Assembly (NCBI GenBank): GCA_019635695.1
Contig: JAHBYZ010000001.1
Coordinates: 248,001 to 312,000, forward strand
Reading direction: 5' to 3'
Length of the DNA stretch: 64,000 bases
Origin: Rhizobiaceae bacterium
GTDB lineage: Bacteria > Pseudomonadota > Alphaproteobacteria > Rhizobiales > Rhizobiaceae
Part shown: one piece after another, positions 9,448-21,220 of the stretch
Layout of the letters: every line of letters starts with the position of its first letter
Numbering within the stretch: the first letter of the stretch is position 1
Notes under the pieces: model-generated
Seen by the model: only the letters and a program-made list of their open reading frames with translations
What the model was told of the DNA's origin: nothing
Database searches by the model: none
Made by a program: the position numbers and the translations under genes

Positions 9448-10553
9448 TCTGGCTTTCGTGGCCTCTTCTGCGTCGCGCCGGGTATAGCCGCCTCGATCGC
9501 CTTTTTCATCACCGTCGGCAGGGCCTCGCCGGGCAATTCGTCCGGTCCAGACCACCAGTGGCCGGCGGGGGCCGGCATGTCGCCCGTATCCGCCCGCCAG
9601 ACCGACAACTCCAGCGCGAAATGCGTGAAGACATGGGAGGCGTCGCCCCCCCGCCGCCACGCGGCCGGGAAAGGTGCCGCTTCGGCGCCGGTCGCGCCGT
9701 CCCTGCGCGCGGTCCAGTCCGTGCCGGGCACTTCGGCCATGCCACCCAGCAGCCCGCGCTCCGGCCGCTTGCGCAGCAGCACCGCGCCATCGCTGCGCAC
9801 CGCGACGAAAGCCGCGCCGCGCCGCATCGGCCGCTCGGCCTTCTCCGCTTTCACCGGAAAGCGCGCGGGATCGCCGGTTGCCAGCGCCACGCAGTCGTCG
9901 CGGACCGGGCACAGCATGCAGTTCGGCCGGCGCGGCGTGCAGATCGTCGCGCCGAGGTCCATCATCGCCTGCGCGAAGTCGCCCGGCCGCTCGGCAGGCA
10001 CCCATTGCGCCACGGCATCGCGCACCAGCGGCTTGGCGTCGGGCAGCGGCTTGCCGATGGCGAGCAGCCGCGTCGTCACGCGCTCGACATTGCCATCCAC
10101 CACCGGTTCCCGCAGGCCGAAGGCGATCGCGGCGATGGCCGCGGACGTGTAGGCGCCGACGCCGGGCAGGGCGCGCAGGTCTTCCGCCGTGTCAGGAAAG
10201 GCGGCGCCCGTGCGGGCCGCGACCGCTTTCGCCGCCAGATGCAGGTTGCGCGCCCGCGAATAATAGCCGAGGCCGGCCCATGCCTTCATCACATCGTCAA
10301 CCGGCGCGGCCGCGAGATCCCGAACCGTCGGCCATTTTGCGAGGAAAGCGCGGAAAAACGGCTTCACCGCCTCCACGGTGGTCTGCTGCAGCATGATTTC
10401 CGACAGCCAGACGTGATAGGGATCGGGGACGACGCCGTTGCGGCGCTCCGCCGGGGGTACACGCCACGGCAGTTCGCGGTGGTGGCGGTCGTACCAGGCG
10501 AGCAGCTTTCCGGCGATTTCGACGGCTTGCTTCGGGGTTGCGGCTGGCGGCAT
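9444..10553 (-). CDS. mutY: A/G-specific adenine DNA glycosylase
   Basis: MutY removes adenine mispaired with 8-oxoguanine in base-excision repair. The 369-residue protein has the catalytic Glu region LSEIMLQQT near residue 50, the helix-hairpin-helix LPGVGAYTS with downstream catalytic Asp (VVDGNVERV), and the 4Fe-4S ligands spaced C-x6-C-x2-C-x5-C (CTPRRPNCMLCPVRDDC). A C-terminal NUDIX-like 8-oxoG recognition domain follows from about residue 230. It is divergent from the DUF721 gene with 51 bp between the starts. Confidence 0.95.
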   Translation of the reverse strand: MPPAATPKQAVEIAGKLLAWYDRHHRELPWRVPPAERRNGVVPDPYHVWLSEIMLQQTTVEAVKPFFRAFLAKWPTVRDLAAAPVDDVMKAWAGLGYYSRARNLHLAAKAVAARTGAAFPDTAEDLRALPGVGAYTSAAIAAIAFGLREPVVDGNVERVTTRLLAIGKPLPDAKPLVRDAVAQWVPAERPGDFAQAMMDLGATICTPRRPNCMLCPVRDDCVALATGDPARFPVKAEKAERPMRRGAAFVAVRSDGAVLLRKRPERGLLGGMAEVPGTDWTARRDGATGAEAAPFPAAWRRGGDASHVFTHFALELSVWRADTGDMPAPAGHWWSGPDELPGEALPTVMKKAIEAAIPGATQKRPRKPE

Positions 10554-10604
10554 CGCGCCGTTGTGGCTGAGCGCCGGGCAAAGGCAAGGGAATAGAAGCG
10601 CAGC

Positions 10605-11099
10605 ATGGCCGGGCCGAAGAGCTTTCCACAGCCGGTGGCGGACCTCGCGACCGAAATTCTCGACCCGCTGCTGCGCCGCCGGGCCGGCATGTCGGTGGCG
10701 CTGGTCCAGTCCTGGGACGAGATCGCCGGGCCGCGGCTTTCAGGCATCACCCGGCCGGAGCGCGTCGTGTGGCCGCGCCGTCACGGCGAGGACGACCTGC
10801 ATGAACCGGCGACGCTGGTCATCGCCTGCTCGGGCGCGGCCGCACTTCGGGTACAGCACGAGACGGGCGAGATCGTCGGGCGCGTCAATGCCTTCCTCGG
10901 TTACGGTGCCATCGGGCGGGTGAAGATCGTGCAGAAGCCCGTCGAGCCGGGAAAGCCGGCGCTCCGCGAGCCGCGCCGACTGACGCCGGCGGAGACGGAG
11001 CGGATTGCTAATGTCACCGCCGGCGTGGAGGACGATGGGCTCAAGGAGGCTCTGGCGCGGCTGGGCGCCGGCATCGCGCGCAAGACACGCAAGCTGTGA
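10605..11099 (+). CDS. DUF721 (DciA-like) protein
   Basis: A 164-residue protein whose N-terminal 100 residues match the DUF721 pattern: VQSWDEIAGPRL followed by a basic loop, then LVIACSGAAALRVQH and a helix. In other bacteria DciA loads or assists the replicative helicase DnaB; transfer of that role here is by family only. The C-terminal tail is charged and rich in Arg, Lys and Glu. Its position between mutY and a dsbA-like gene followed by smc is conserved in Rhizobiales. The gap to the next gene is about 148 bp, so it may be transcribed separately. Confidence 0.85.
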   Translation: MAGPKSFPQPVADLATEILDPLLRRRAGMSVALVQSWDEIAGPRLSGITRPERVVWPRRHGEDDLHEPATLVIACSGAAALRVQHETGEIVGRVNAFLGYGAIGRVKIVQKPVEPGKPALREPRRLTPAETERIANVTAGVEDDGLKEALARLGAGIARKTRKL

Positions 11100-11247
11100 G
11101 AAAACGCGGCCGGCGGCTAACGGCATCGTGAATTATGCCGCATCGGCGGGCAGTTGGATTGGTCGACGCGATGCCGTAATTCGGCGCGAACTCTCGCCTT
11201 CCGCTGCCATCCGGTAGCACACTCCGCTCCGTCATCAGGTGATTCGC

Positions 11248-11946
11248 ATGCAGATATCGCTTCCCCGCCGCCAACTGGTCCTGTCGCTGCTCGCGGTCTC
11301 GGCTGGCGGCGCACTGCTTTCGGCCTGCGGCGATGACCAGGGCGGCAACACGCCACCAGCCACGCCGCCGCAGGGTGGGGTTCAGGTGCCGCCTTCGCAG
11401 GGCAAGGTCGACATGGCCGCCCTGATGGCCGAGGGCTCGCTGCCGGAGAAGATGCTGGGCAATGCCGACGCGCCGGTCACGATCGTCGAATACGCCTCGA
11501 TGACCTGCCCGCACTGCGCATCGTTCCACGCGACGACCCTGCCGGCGATCAAGGAGAAGTACATCGACACCGGCAAGGCGCGGCTCGTCTTCCGCGAATT
11601 CCCGTTCGACCCGCGCGCGGAAGCGGGCTTCATGCTCGCCCGCTGCTCCAACGACAAGTATTTCGCGATGGTCGACGTGCTGTTCCAGCAGCAGCGCAAC
11701 TGGGCTTCGGTGGAAAACGCCAAGGACGCCCTGCTGCAGATCGCCCGTCTGGCCGGTTTTTCACAGGAGTCGTTCGAGGCCTGCTTGACCGACCAGAAGC
11801 TTCTGGACGACATCAGGGCTGTACGCCAGCGCGGGGCGAACGATTTCAAGGTCGAGGCGACGCCGACCTTCTTCATCAACGGCGACAAATATTCGGGGGC
11901 GCTCCCGGTTGACGAGATGTCGGCCATCATCGACAGCAAGCTCTGA
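11248..11946 (+). CDS. DsbA-like thioredoxin-fold lipoprotein
   Basis: A 232-residue exported protein. The signal sequence contains PRRQLVLSLL, a possible twin-arginine motif, and ends in a lipobox LLSACG, so a lipid anchor at about residue 28 is likely. The thioredoxin fold carries CPHC in ASMTCPHCASFH and the cis-Pro loop EATPTFFING, as in DsbA/DsbG-like oxidoreductases. It probably forms or repairs disulfides in the periplasm. ATG at 11248 is chosen over GTG at 11239 because AGGTGA lies six bases before it. It precedes smc by 66 bases. Confidence 0.9.
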   Translation: MQISLPRRQLVLSLLAVSAGGALLSACGDDQGGNTPPATPPQGGVQVPPSQGKVDMAALMAEGSLPEKMLGNADAPVTIVEYASMTCPHCASFHATTLPAIKEKYIDTGKARLVFREFPFDPRAEAGFMLARCSNDKYFAMVDVLFQQQRNWASVENAKDALLQIARLAGFSQESFEACLTDQKLLDDIRAVRQRGANDFKVEATPTFFINGDKYSGALPVDEMSAIIDSKL

Positions 11947-12012
11947 TCGCGGCCTGCCTGACCTGAGTGCAGGCGCGACCGCGTCCGCACGCCTGCCCGC
12001 CGGTGCCCGGGC

Positions 12013-15000
12013 ATGAAGTTCAACCGGCTGCGCCTGCTGGGCTTCAAGTCCTTCGTCGATCCCGCCGAATTCGTCATCGAGCCCGGGCTGACGGGCGTCG
12101 TCGGCCCGAATGGCTGCGGCAAGTCGAACCTTGTCGAGGCGCTGCGCTGGGTGATGGGCGAGAGCTCGTACAAGAACATGCGCGCGTCCGGCATGGACGA
12201 CGTCATCTTCTCCGGCTCCGCCACCCGACCCTCGCGCAACACCGCCGAGGTGACGCTTTTCCTCGACAATGCCGACCGCACCGCGCCCGCCGCCTTCAAC
12301 GAGGCGGAGGAACTGCAGGTGTCGCGCCGCATCGAGCGCGAGGCGGGTTCGATCTACCGCATCAACGGCCGCGAGGCGCGCGCCAAGGACGTGCAACTGC
12401 TGTTTGCCGACCAGTCGACCGGCGCGCGCTCGCCCTCGATGGTCGGGCAGGGCCGCATCGGCGAGCTGATCCAGGCCAAGCCACAGGCGCGCCGCGCCTT
12501 GCTCGAAGAGGCGGCCGGCATTTCTGGCCTGCATTCGCGCCGCCACGAGGCGGAACTGCGCTTGCGCGGCGCCGAGCAGAATCTCGAGCGGCTGGACGAC
12601 GTGGTCGGCGAGCTGCAGGGTCAGATCGAGAGCCTGAAGCGGCAGGCCCGACAGGCGACGCGGTTCCGCAATCTGTCGGCCGAGATCCGCCAGGCCGAGG
12701 CGACGCTGCTGCACATTCGGTGGATGCAGGCGAAGGAGGCCGAGGGCGAAGGCAAGTCCGCCCTTTCCGCCGCCACCGCCGGTGTCGGCGCGCAGGCTTC
12801 CGCGCAGATGGAGGCAGCCAAGGACCAGGCGGTCGGGGCCTCGAAGCTGCCGGCGCTGCGCGAGGCGGAAGCCGCCGCCGCCGCCGCGCTGCAGCGCCTG
12901 ACGATCGCGCGCGGCCAGATCGACGAGGAGGCAACGCGCGTGCGCGGCAGATTGGCCGAGCTGGAGAAGCGCGTCGCCCAGCTTGACGCCGACATGGAGC
13001 GCGAGCGCCGGATGCTCGCCGACAACGACGCTATCCTGACGCGCCTCTCGGACGAGGAGCGCGACCTGCAGGCGGCGAATGCCGGGTCGGTCGAGGCGGA
13101 AGTCAAGGCGAAGGCCGCGCTGACGGATGCCGAGGGTGTGCTTGCCTTGTCGGAGGCCGGGCTGTCACAGGCCACCGCCGCCCGTGCCGAAGCCGCCGCC
13201 GCGCGCGGCCAGGCGGAGCGCAACGTGCGCGAGACGGGCGACCGTCTGGCGCGAACCGAGCAGCAGCTGGCCGCCGCCGCGCGCGAGCTTTCAGAGATCG
13301 CCGCACGCATCGCCGCGCTGGCCGACCCGGCCGAGAAGCGCACGCTGGCCGAGGCGGCGGAGCGTCGGCAGACGGACGCCGAGCAGGCCGCGCTCGCCGC
13401 CGAGCGCGCCGTCGCGGCGGCACGGACGGCGGAAGCGGCGCAGCGCCCCGCCGTGCAGGAGGCGCGTTCGGTGCTCCAGCGCGTCGAGACAGAGGCGCGC
13501 ACGCTGGCCAAGCTGCTGCAATCGGTGTCCGGCGGGCTGTTCCCGTCAGTGCTGGAGAAGATCCATGTCGAGCGCGGCTACGAGACGGCCCTGGGCGCCG
13601 CACTCGGCGAAGACCTCGACGCGCCGCTGGACCGCAAGGCGCCGGCCCACTGGGCGGGCGCCACGGCCGCGGCCGAGGACCCGGCGTTGCCGGCGGGTGC
13701 CCGCCCGCTCGCCGGGCTGGTCGATGCGCCGGCGCAGCTATCGCGCCGGCTGGCGCAGGTGGGCGTGGTCGAGGCGGCCGACGGCGCGCGCCTTCAGCCG
13801 CTGCTGAAGCCCGGCCAGCGGCTGGTCAGTCGTGACGGCGCCCTGTGGCGCTGGGACGGCTTCGTCGCCAGCGCCGAGGCCCCGACGGCAGCAGCACTTC
13901 GGCTGGCGCAGAAGAACCGGCTGGCGGAGCTGGAGGCGGAGGCGACCGACGCGACCCGCGCGCTGCGTTCGGCGGAAGCCGATTTCGCGGCCGCCGAGGC
14001 CGCTACTCGCGCTGCGGCGGACACCGAGCGCGCGGCCCGCGACGCGTGGCGGACCGCGCAGCGGGAGCTCGGCGTTGCCCGCGACGAGCTGGCCAGGGCG
14101 GAGCGTGCCGCTGGCGAGTTCACCGCGCGCCGCGCGGCACTTGAGGAATCGCGCGCCCGCCTGACCGAAAGCCGCGACGAGGCCGCGAAGGCGCGCGACG
14201 CAGCCGCTGCTGCTCTCGCTGCCGCCCCCGATATCGCCGAACTCGGCCGCGCGGTCGACCGTGTCGCCGCCGAGGTTTCGCGCGACCGCGCTGCGCTCGC
14301 CGACGCGCGCGCCGCGCATCAGGGCCTCGCCCGCGAGGCGGATATCCGCACGCGCCGGCTGGCCGCCATCGTCACCGAGCGCGAAGGCTGGATCGCCCGC
14401 GCCGGCAGCGCCGACCGCCAGCTCGCGGCCCTTTCGGAGCGTCGCGGCGAGATGCTGGCCGAGCAGCAGTCGCTGGTCGAGATGCCTGACGAGATCGACC
14501 GCCGCCGCCGCACGCTGCTGTCGGAACTCGCGAGGGCGGAAGAGGCGCGCAAGCAGGCGGCCGACACGCTGCAGGCGGCCGAGAACCGCCAGGCCGAGCT
14601 CGACCGTGCCGCTACCGCCGCGATCCAGGCGCTGTCGCAGTCCCGCGAGGCGCGCGCGCGGGCCGAGGAACGGCTGAACGCGGCGGAAGAGCGCCGCAAG
14701 GATGCCGAGCACCGCATTCGCGAGCTTCTCGACGTCGAGCCGCATCTGGCGATCCGCCACACCGGGCTGGCGGCCGATGCGCGCTTGCCCGATCCCGCCG
14801 ATGTCGAGCGCCAGCTCGACCGGCTGCGCGTCGAGCGCGAACGGCTGGGGGCGGTGAACCTGCGTGCCGAAGCCGAGCAGCAGGAGCTTTCCGAACGGCT
14901 GGAGACCATCGTCTCCGAGCGCGAGGACGTGATCGAGGCGATCCGCAAGCTCAGACAGGCGATCCAGAGCCTGAACCGCGAAGGCCGCGAGCGGTTGCTC

Positions 15001-15471
15001 ACCGCTTTCGGCGTGGTCAATGCCCAGTTCCAGCGTCTGTTCACACATCTCTTCGGCGGCGGCACGGCGGAGCTTCAGCTGATCGAATCGGAAGATCCGC
15101 TCGAGGCAGGCCTCGAAATTCTCGCTCGTCCGCCGGGCAAGAAGCCGCAGACCATGACGCTGCTGTCCGGTGGCGAGCAGGCGCTGACCGCCATGGCGCT
15201 GATCTTTGCGGTGTTCCTCACAAATCCCGCGCCGATCTGCGTGCTCGACGAGGTCGACGCGCCGCTCGACGACCACAATGTCGAGCGCTTCTGCAATTTG
15301 ATGGACGAGATGGCCGCGTCCACCGACACGCGCTTCGTCGTCATCACCCACAACCCGATCACCATGGCGCGCATGAACCGGCTGTTCGGCGTCACCATGG
15401 CCGAGCAGGGCGTCAGCCAGCTTGTCTCTGTCGACCTGCAGACCGCAGAGAGCCTGCGCGAGGCGAGCTAG
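12013..15471 (+). CDS. smc: Chromosome segregation ATPase SMC
   Basis: A 1152-residue structural-maintenance-of-chromosomes protein. Walker A GPNGCGKSN lies at about residues 33-41, a long Glu/Ala/Arg-rich coiled coil runs from about 165 to 500, the hinge lies around 500-660 (GYETALGAALGEDLDAP at its start), a second coiled coil follows, then the ABC signature LLSGGEQAL near 1050 and Walker B CVLDEVDAPLDD near 1077. It organises and segregates the chromosome, normally with ScpA and ScpB, which are not in this window. The last four bases overlap the convergent GFA gene. Confidence 0.97.
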   Translation: MKFNRLRLLGFKSFVDPAEFVIEPGLTGVVGPNGCGKSNLVEALRWVMGESSYKNMRASGMDDVIFSGSATRPSRNTAEVTLFLDNADRTAPAAFNEAEELQVSRRIEREAGSIYRINGREARAKDVQLLFADQSTGARSPSMVGQGRIGELIQAKPQARRALLEEAAGISGLHSRRHEAELRLRGAEQNLERLDDVVGELQGQIESLKRQARQATRFRNLSAEIRQAEATLLHIRWMQAKEAEGEGKSALSAATAGVGAQASAQMEAAKDQAVGASKLPALREAEAAAAAALQRLTIARGQIDEEATRVRGRLAELEKRVAQLDADMERERRMLADNDAILTRLSDEERDLQAANAGSVEAEVKAKAALTDAEGVLALSEAGLSQATAARAEAAAARGQAERNVRETGDRLARTEQQLAAAARELSEIAARIAALADPAEKRTLAEAAERRQTDAEQAALAAERAVAAARTAEAAQRPAVQEARSVLQRVETEARTLAKLLQSVSGGLFPSVLEKIHVERGYETALGAALGEDLDAPLDRKAPAHWAGATAAAEDPALPAGARPLAGLVDAPAQLSRRLAQVGVVEAADGARLQPLLKPGQRLVSRDGALWRWDGFVASAEAPTAAALRLAQKNRLAELEAEATDATRALRSAEADFAAAEAATRAAADTERAARDAWRTAQRELGVARDELARAERAAGEFTARRAALEESRARLTESRDEAAKARDAAAAALAAAPDIAELGRAVDRVAAEVSRDRAALADARAAHQGLAREADIRTRRLAAIVTEREGWIARAGSADRQLAALSERRGEMLAEQQSLVEMPDEIDRRRRTLLSELARAEEARKQAADTLQAAENRQAELDRAATAAIQALSQSREARARAEERLNAAEERRKDAEHRIRELLDVEPHLAIRHTGLAADARLPDPADVERQLDRLRVERERLGAVNLRAEAEQQELSERLETIVSEREDVIEAIRKLRQAIQSLNREGRERLLTAFGVVNAQFQRLFTHLFGGGTAELQLIESEDPLEAGLEILARPPGKKPQTMTLLSGGEQALTAMALIFAVFLTNPAPICVLDEVDAPLDDHNVERFCNLMDEMAASTDTRFVVITHNPITMARMNRLFGVTMAEQGVSQLVSVDLQTAESLREAS

Positions 15472-15815
15472 AAGCTCCTTCCGTCGACCGGTTTCCGCTC
15501 GACCTTGTCGAGATCGAACCCTTCGAGGCATCGGAGATTGATCGCCGCCATCCTGTTGCCCGCCGGGTCGGTGCCGAGCCCGAATGGCGCGCAGCCGCAG
15601 GTCGGGCAGAAATGATGGTCGATGACGTGCCGGTTGAATTTATAGGTCGACATCGCCTCGGTTGGCGTGGTGATCGTCAGCCCGTCGCGCGGGATGAATG
15701 CGAGCAGATAGCCTTTTCGGCTGCAATGCGAGCAATTGCACTCCAGCGCGGTCGAGAAATCGCCTTCCGCCTCGAATGCTATCCCGCCGCAATGGCAGCT
15801 TCCTTTCCGTATCAT
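15468..15815 (-). CDS. GFA (glutathione-dependent formaldehyde-activating-like) family protein
   Basis: A 115-residue zinc-binding protein with the GFA cysteine pattern: SCHCGG at residues 6-11, CNCSHCSRKG at about 27-36 and CPTCGCAPFG at about 70-79. The Gfa domain binds zinc and glutathione; most members have unproven activity and are best treated as general GFA-fold proteins. It begins six bases after the VOC-family gene and is probably co-transcribed with it. It converges on smc with a four-base overlap. Confidence 0.9.
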   Translation of the reverse strand: MIRKGSCHCGGIAFEAEGDFSTALECNCSHCSRKGYLLAFIPRDGLTITTPTEAMSTYKFNRHVIDHHFCPTCGCAPFGLGTDPAGNRMAAINLRCLEGFDLDKVERKPVDGRSF

Positions 15816-15820
15816 CGCGC

Positions 15821-16156
15821 TCACTCCGCCCACACCGCCAGCTCGTTGCCGGCCGGGTCGAGGAAATGGAACCGTCGGCCACCGGGGAACGGGTAGATCG
15901 GCTTCACGACCCTGCCGCCGGCATCTTCCACCGCCTTCTGGCTGCCCTCGAGGTCGGTCGAGAACAGGATCGGCAGCGGTTTGGCGGCGCTTTCGGTATG
16001 GAAACCTCCGTCGAGCCCTTCGGCGAAGCTCGAATAGGTCGGCCCGTAGTCGGTGAAGGTCCAGCCGAACGCCGCGCTGTAGAAGGCCTTGACGCTGTCC
16101 AGCGTGCCGCCCGCCGCCTGCATCTCGATATAGTCGAGCTTGCCGTTCTTGCGCAT
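15821..16156 (-). CDS. VOC/glyoxalase-family protein
   Basis: A 111-residue protein of the vicinal-oxygen-chelate fold: one beta-alpha-beta module (DYIEMQAAGGTLDSVKAFY) and a second (PILFSTDLEGSQKAVEDAGG) ending in FHFLDPAGNELAVW, the usual C-terminal metal-ligand region. Proteins of this type include glyoxalases and antibiotic-resistance proteins; the substrate is not evident. ATG at 16156 is chosen over GTG at 16162 because GGGAG stands seven bases before it. It forms a two-gene unit with the GFA gene. Confidence 0.87.
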   Translation of the reverse strand: MRKNGKLDYIEMQAAGGTLDSVKAFYSAAFGWTFTDYGPTYSSFAEGLDGGFHTESAAKPLPILFSTDLEGSQKAVEDAGGRVVKPIYPFPGGRRFHFLDPAGNELAVWAE

Positions 16157-16496
16157 TGCCACACTCCCTGCTTGACATCGTTCATGTTATGTTCCAGTTT
16201 TCTGCCGCAAGTCAAGGCTCATCGCGTCACATCATTCGCCGACGGAAGGAGCGGAGGTCGTGCCTCGGGCAATGCAGGGCATCGCCGGACTGGCAACTGA
16301 AGGCCTCGATGCAGCCGGCATCGGGGGGCTGCATCGGCTGTTCGCCGTCCTGCTTGGCGTGTTCTTTTCCTGGGTGGCGGTTTGTCGCGTCCCGGCTCAA
16401 TCGATTGATCTGCGGGATCGCGTCGGCGTCCGCTTGCGTTCTGTGCCGCCGCGGCCTATCGCGCGGCCAGCGGCAGCATTGACGGGAAGAAGACAC
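16157..16496. other. 340-bp non-coding interval between VOC and ppdK genes
   Basis: This gap separates two divergent genes and must hold both promoters. The left part carries the candidate VOC promoter. The frame of ppdK is open back to 16260, but the peptide it would encode shows no relation to the dikinase family, so I treat it as untranslated. A GGGAAGAAG sequence before 16497 can serve as the ribosome binding site. No other structure was found. Confidence 0.5.
16186..16215 (-). promoter_or_regulatory. Candidate sigma70-type promoter of the VOC-GFA unit
   Basis: On the minus strand a -35-like TTGACT (16210-16215) is followed after 18 bases by a -10-like CATAAC (16186-16191), about 30 bases before the VOC start codon. 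Confidence 0.4.
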
Positions 16497-19178
<2,682 letters not shown>

Positions 19179-19202
19179 CTTTCCCGTTCCGTTCCGACAT
19201 CA

Positions 19203-19222
19203 CCGCCGCAGGTTTGCGGCGG
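19203..19222 (+). terminator. GC-rich hairpin after ppdK
   Basis: An 8-bp perfect stem (CCGCCGCA / TGCGGCGG) with a GGTT loop lies between the ppdK stop and the first gene of the glycan operon. There is no T tract, so it may be a weak terminator or a processing signal. Confidence 0.3.
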
Positions 19223-19247
19223 GGGCGCCGCTCTGCCGAAAGCGGAC

Positions 19248-20012
19248 ATGCCGGATACCAGGGAAAAAGGCTGGTCGCGCGTCTACGTGCCCGAAATCCA
19301 TGACATTCACCCGGGCATGCGGCGCGAGCTCGACGCCATGATCGACGTGCTGCCGCAGGCCGCGCTGCCCGCCGCCGCGCTGCTTGTCGTGCCCGACTGG
19401 ATGGGCAGGTCGCCGATCGCGGCCGACCGCGCGTTTTGCGCTGCCGTTTCGACCTTGCCCGGCGAGAAGGTGCTGCACGGCTTCACCCACTCGCTCGGTC
19501 CTGATTTCTGGAACTGGCTGTTCTACGGGCACGACAACCGCTCGGAGTTCGCCCGGCTGGGACGCGACGAAGCCGCCGGCCGCCTGGCAACCGGGCTGCG
19601 CGCATTCCTCGAAGCCTTTGGCATCGCGCCGCGCTGGTTTTGTGCGCCGCGCTGGCAGCAGAGCGCCGCGGCGACGGAAGCGCTGAAGGAGGCCGGCATC
19701 GGCGCCTGGATGACGACCGGCGCGCTGGTGTCCGCGGGGGGTCGCAGGGCAGCCCTGCCGGCGCTCAATTTCGACGAGGGCGAGCGCAAGCTGCGCAACG
19801 CGATCTTGCACCGCCTGCGCGAAGGTCGCATCGCGCGCCTGCTGTCGGCCGGCCGGCCGTTCCGCGTCGCGCTGCATCCGGCCGATGTCGGCGATCCGGT
19901 GGCGTGGGGACAGGTGAAGCGGCTGTTCGCGCGGCTTGCCGCCGAGGGCTGGCGACCGGTTGGCGCCGATGCCGCGCTGGAGGCGCTGGGCAGCGGGCAG
20001 GTGGCGGCATGA
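19248..20012 (+). CDS. Polysaccharide deacetylase family protein (DUF2334-like)
   Basis: A 254-residue protein of the NodB/DUF2334 deacetylase superfamily: the metal-binding Asp-His region EIHDIHPGM near residue 18, a second motif LHGFTHS near 82, a catalytic-barrel Arg in CAPRWQQS and a late His in RVALHPADVGD. No signal peptide is visible, so it probably acts in the cytoplasm on a glycolipid or activated sugar intermediate. It is the first gene of a seven-gene operon; its stop overlaps the next start (ATGA). Expected chemistry is N-deacetylation of an N-acetylated sugar, by family. Confidence 0.82.
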   Translation: MPDTREKGWSRVYVPEIHDIHPGMRRELDAMIDVLPQAALPAAALLVVPDWMGRSPIAADRAFCAAVSTLPGEKVLHGFTHSLGPDFWNWLFYGHDNRSEFARLGRDEAAGRLATGLRAFLEAFGIAPRWFCAPRWQQSAAATEALKEAGIGAWMTTGALVSAGGRRAALPALNFDEGERKLRNAILHRLREGRIARLLSAGRPFRVALHPADVGDPVAWGQVKRLFARLAAEGWRPVGADAALEALGSGQVAA

Positions 20013-21220
20013 AGGACCTGCTCTTCCTGTCCAACGGCCACGGCGAGGACATGATCGCCGGGCGCATCCTTGACGCGGTGCGCGAAATCGCCCCGGCGCT
20101 CGAAATCGACGCCTGGCCGATGGTCGGCCGCGGTGATGCCTACCTTTCGCGCGGCGTGCCCATCAGCGGCACGCAGAACCTTCTGCCGTCGGCCGGGTTC
20201 GCCACGCTGGAATGGAAGCTGATGGGCGCCGACCTGCGCGCCGGCTGGATCCGGACCCACTGGAACCAGTTCAGGGATTCGCGCAGTCTCGGCGGCCGTT
20301 ACCGGCTGCTGGTCGCGGTGGGCGACATCATCCCGCTGCTCGCTTCCGTCTTCGCGCGCACGCCCTTCGTCTTCGTCGGCTGCGCCAAATCCTACTATTA
20401 CGATGCGAAGCACGGCTACACCGGGCTGGAGAAACGCCTGCTGCGCCGCCATGCCATGGCCGTCTACCCGCGCGACGCCCTGACCGCGCGCACGCTGGCA
20501 GACGCCGGCATTCCCGTGCGCGACCTCGGGAACCCGATGATGGACGGGCTGGAAGGCAGCGGCGACCGGTTCGGCGTGCCGCAGGGGTCGACCGTGGTCG
20601 GCATGTTTCCCGGCACGCGCGAGGACGCGGAGGTCAATTTCCTCGACCTGCTCGCCTCCGCGCTGGCTATGGCGCGCCGAAGCGCCGATCCGGCACGTCT
20701 GCGTTTCCTGTTTCCGGTGCGCGGAGCATTCGATGCGGCCGCGATGGCGTCGGCGATATCGGGCGAACCCATCCTGGCCGGTGTTTCGGTGGCCGTGACC
20801 GGTGCGGGCGAGGGCGTCGTGCTGCGCGCACAACTGCCCGGCGGCGCCGAGGCGATCGTCGCCAAGAACCGCTTTGCCGACGCGCTGCGGCTGTCGGACA
20901 TAGTCGTCGGCATGGCCGGCACGGCCAACGAGCAGGCGATCGGCCTGGGTATCCCGCTGGTCACTGCGCCTTCGCGCGGCGTGCAGGGCGAGCGTTTCGT
21001 GCGCATGAAGATGCAGTTTTTCGGCGACTCTGCGGTTGCCGTTGCGCGCGACCCTGACGCAATTGCTGCCGAAACGCTGGCGATCCTCGCCGATCCCGAG
21101 CGCGGCCGCCGCATGGGCGTGGCCGGCCGCGAGCGCATGGGCGCGCCGGGCGCCAGCCGTGCGATAGCAGGCGAAATCGTCGCCGCCCTGCAGAGCTTGC
21201 GCCAGGAGCGCGCGGCATGA
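20009..21220 (+). CDS. LpxB-like glycosyltransferase 1 (lipid-A-disaccharide synthase-related)
   Basis: A 403-residue GT-B fold protein. It starts LLFLSNGHGEDMIAGRI, similar to the first Rossmann loop of LpxB/MurG-type enzymes. The C-terminal half has GMFPGTRED and GMAGTANEQAIGLGIP, which fit the donor-binding half of lipid-A-disaccharide-synthase-related proteins. It is too diverged to call lpxB, and the lpxA/lpxD/fabZ genes that normally surround lpxB are absent. It overlaps both neighbours by four bases, so translation is coupled. Likely role: transfer of a sugar to a lipid acceptor in the operon's glycolipid pathway. Confidence 0.8.
   Translation: MKDLLFLSNGHGEDMIAGRILDAVREIAPALEIDAWPMVGRGDAYLSRGVPISGTQNLLPSAGFATLEWKLMGADLRAGWIRTHWNQFRDSRSLGGRYRLLVAVGDIIPLLASVFARTPFVFVGCAKSYYYDAKHGYTGLEKRLLRRHAMAVYPRDALTARTLADAGIPVRDLGNPMMDGLEGSGDRFGVPQGSTVVGMFPGTREDAEVNFLDLLASALAMARRSADPARLRFLFPVRGAFDAAAMASAISGEPILAGVSVAVTGAGEGVVLRAQLPGGAEAIVAKNRFADALRLSDIVVGMAGTANEQAIGLGIPLVTAPSRGVQGERFVRMKMQFFGDSAVAVARDPDAIAAETLAILADPERGRRMGVAGRERMGAPGASRAIAGEIVAALQSLRQERAA

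Noticed and set aside
16260..16496. In-frame N-terminal extension of pyruvate phosphate dikinase
   Set aside because: The family N-terminus starts at MAKWVYCFGGG, and the upstream peptide shows no family similarity.
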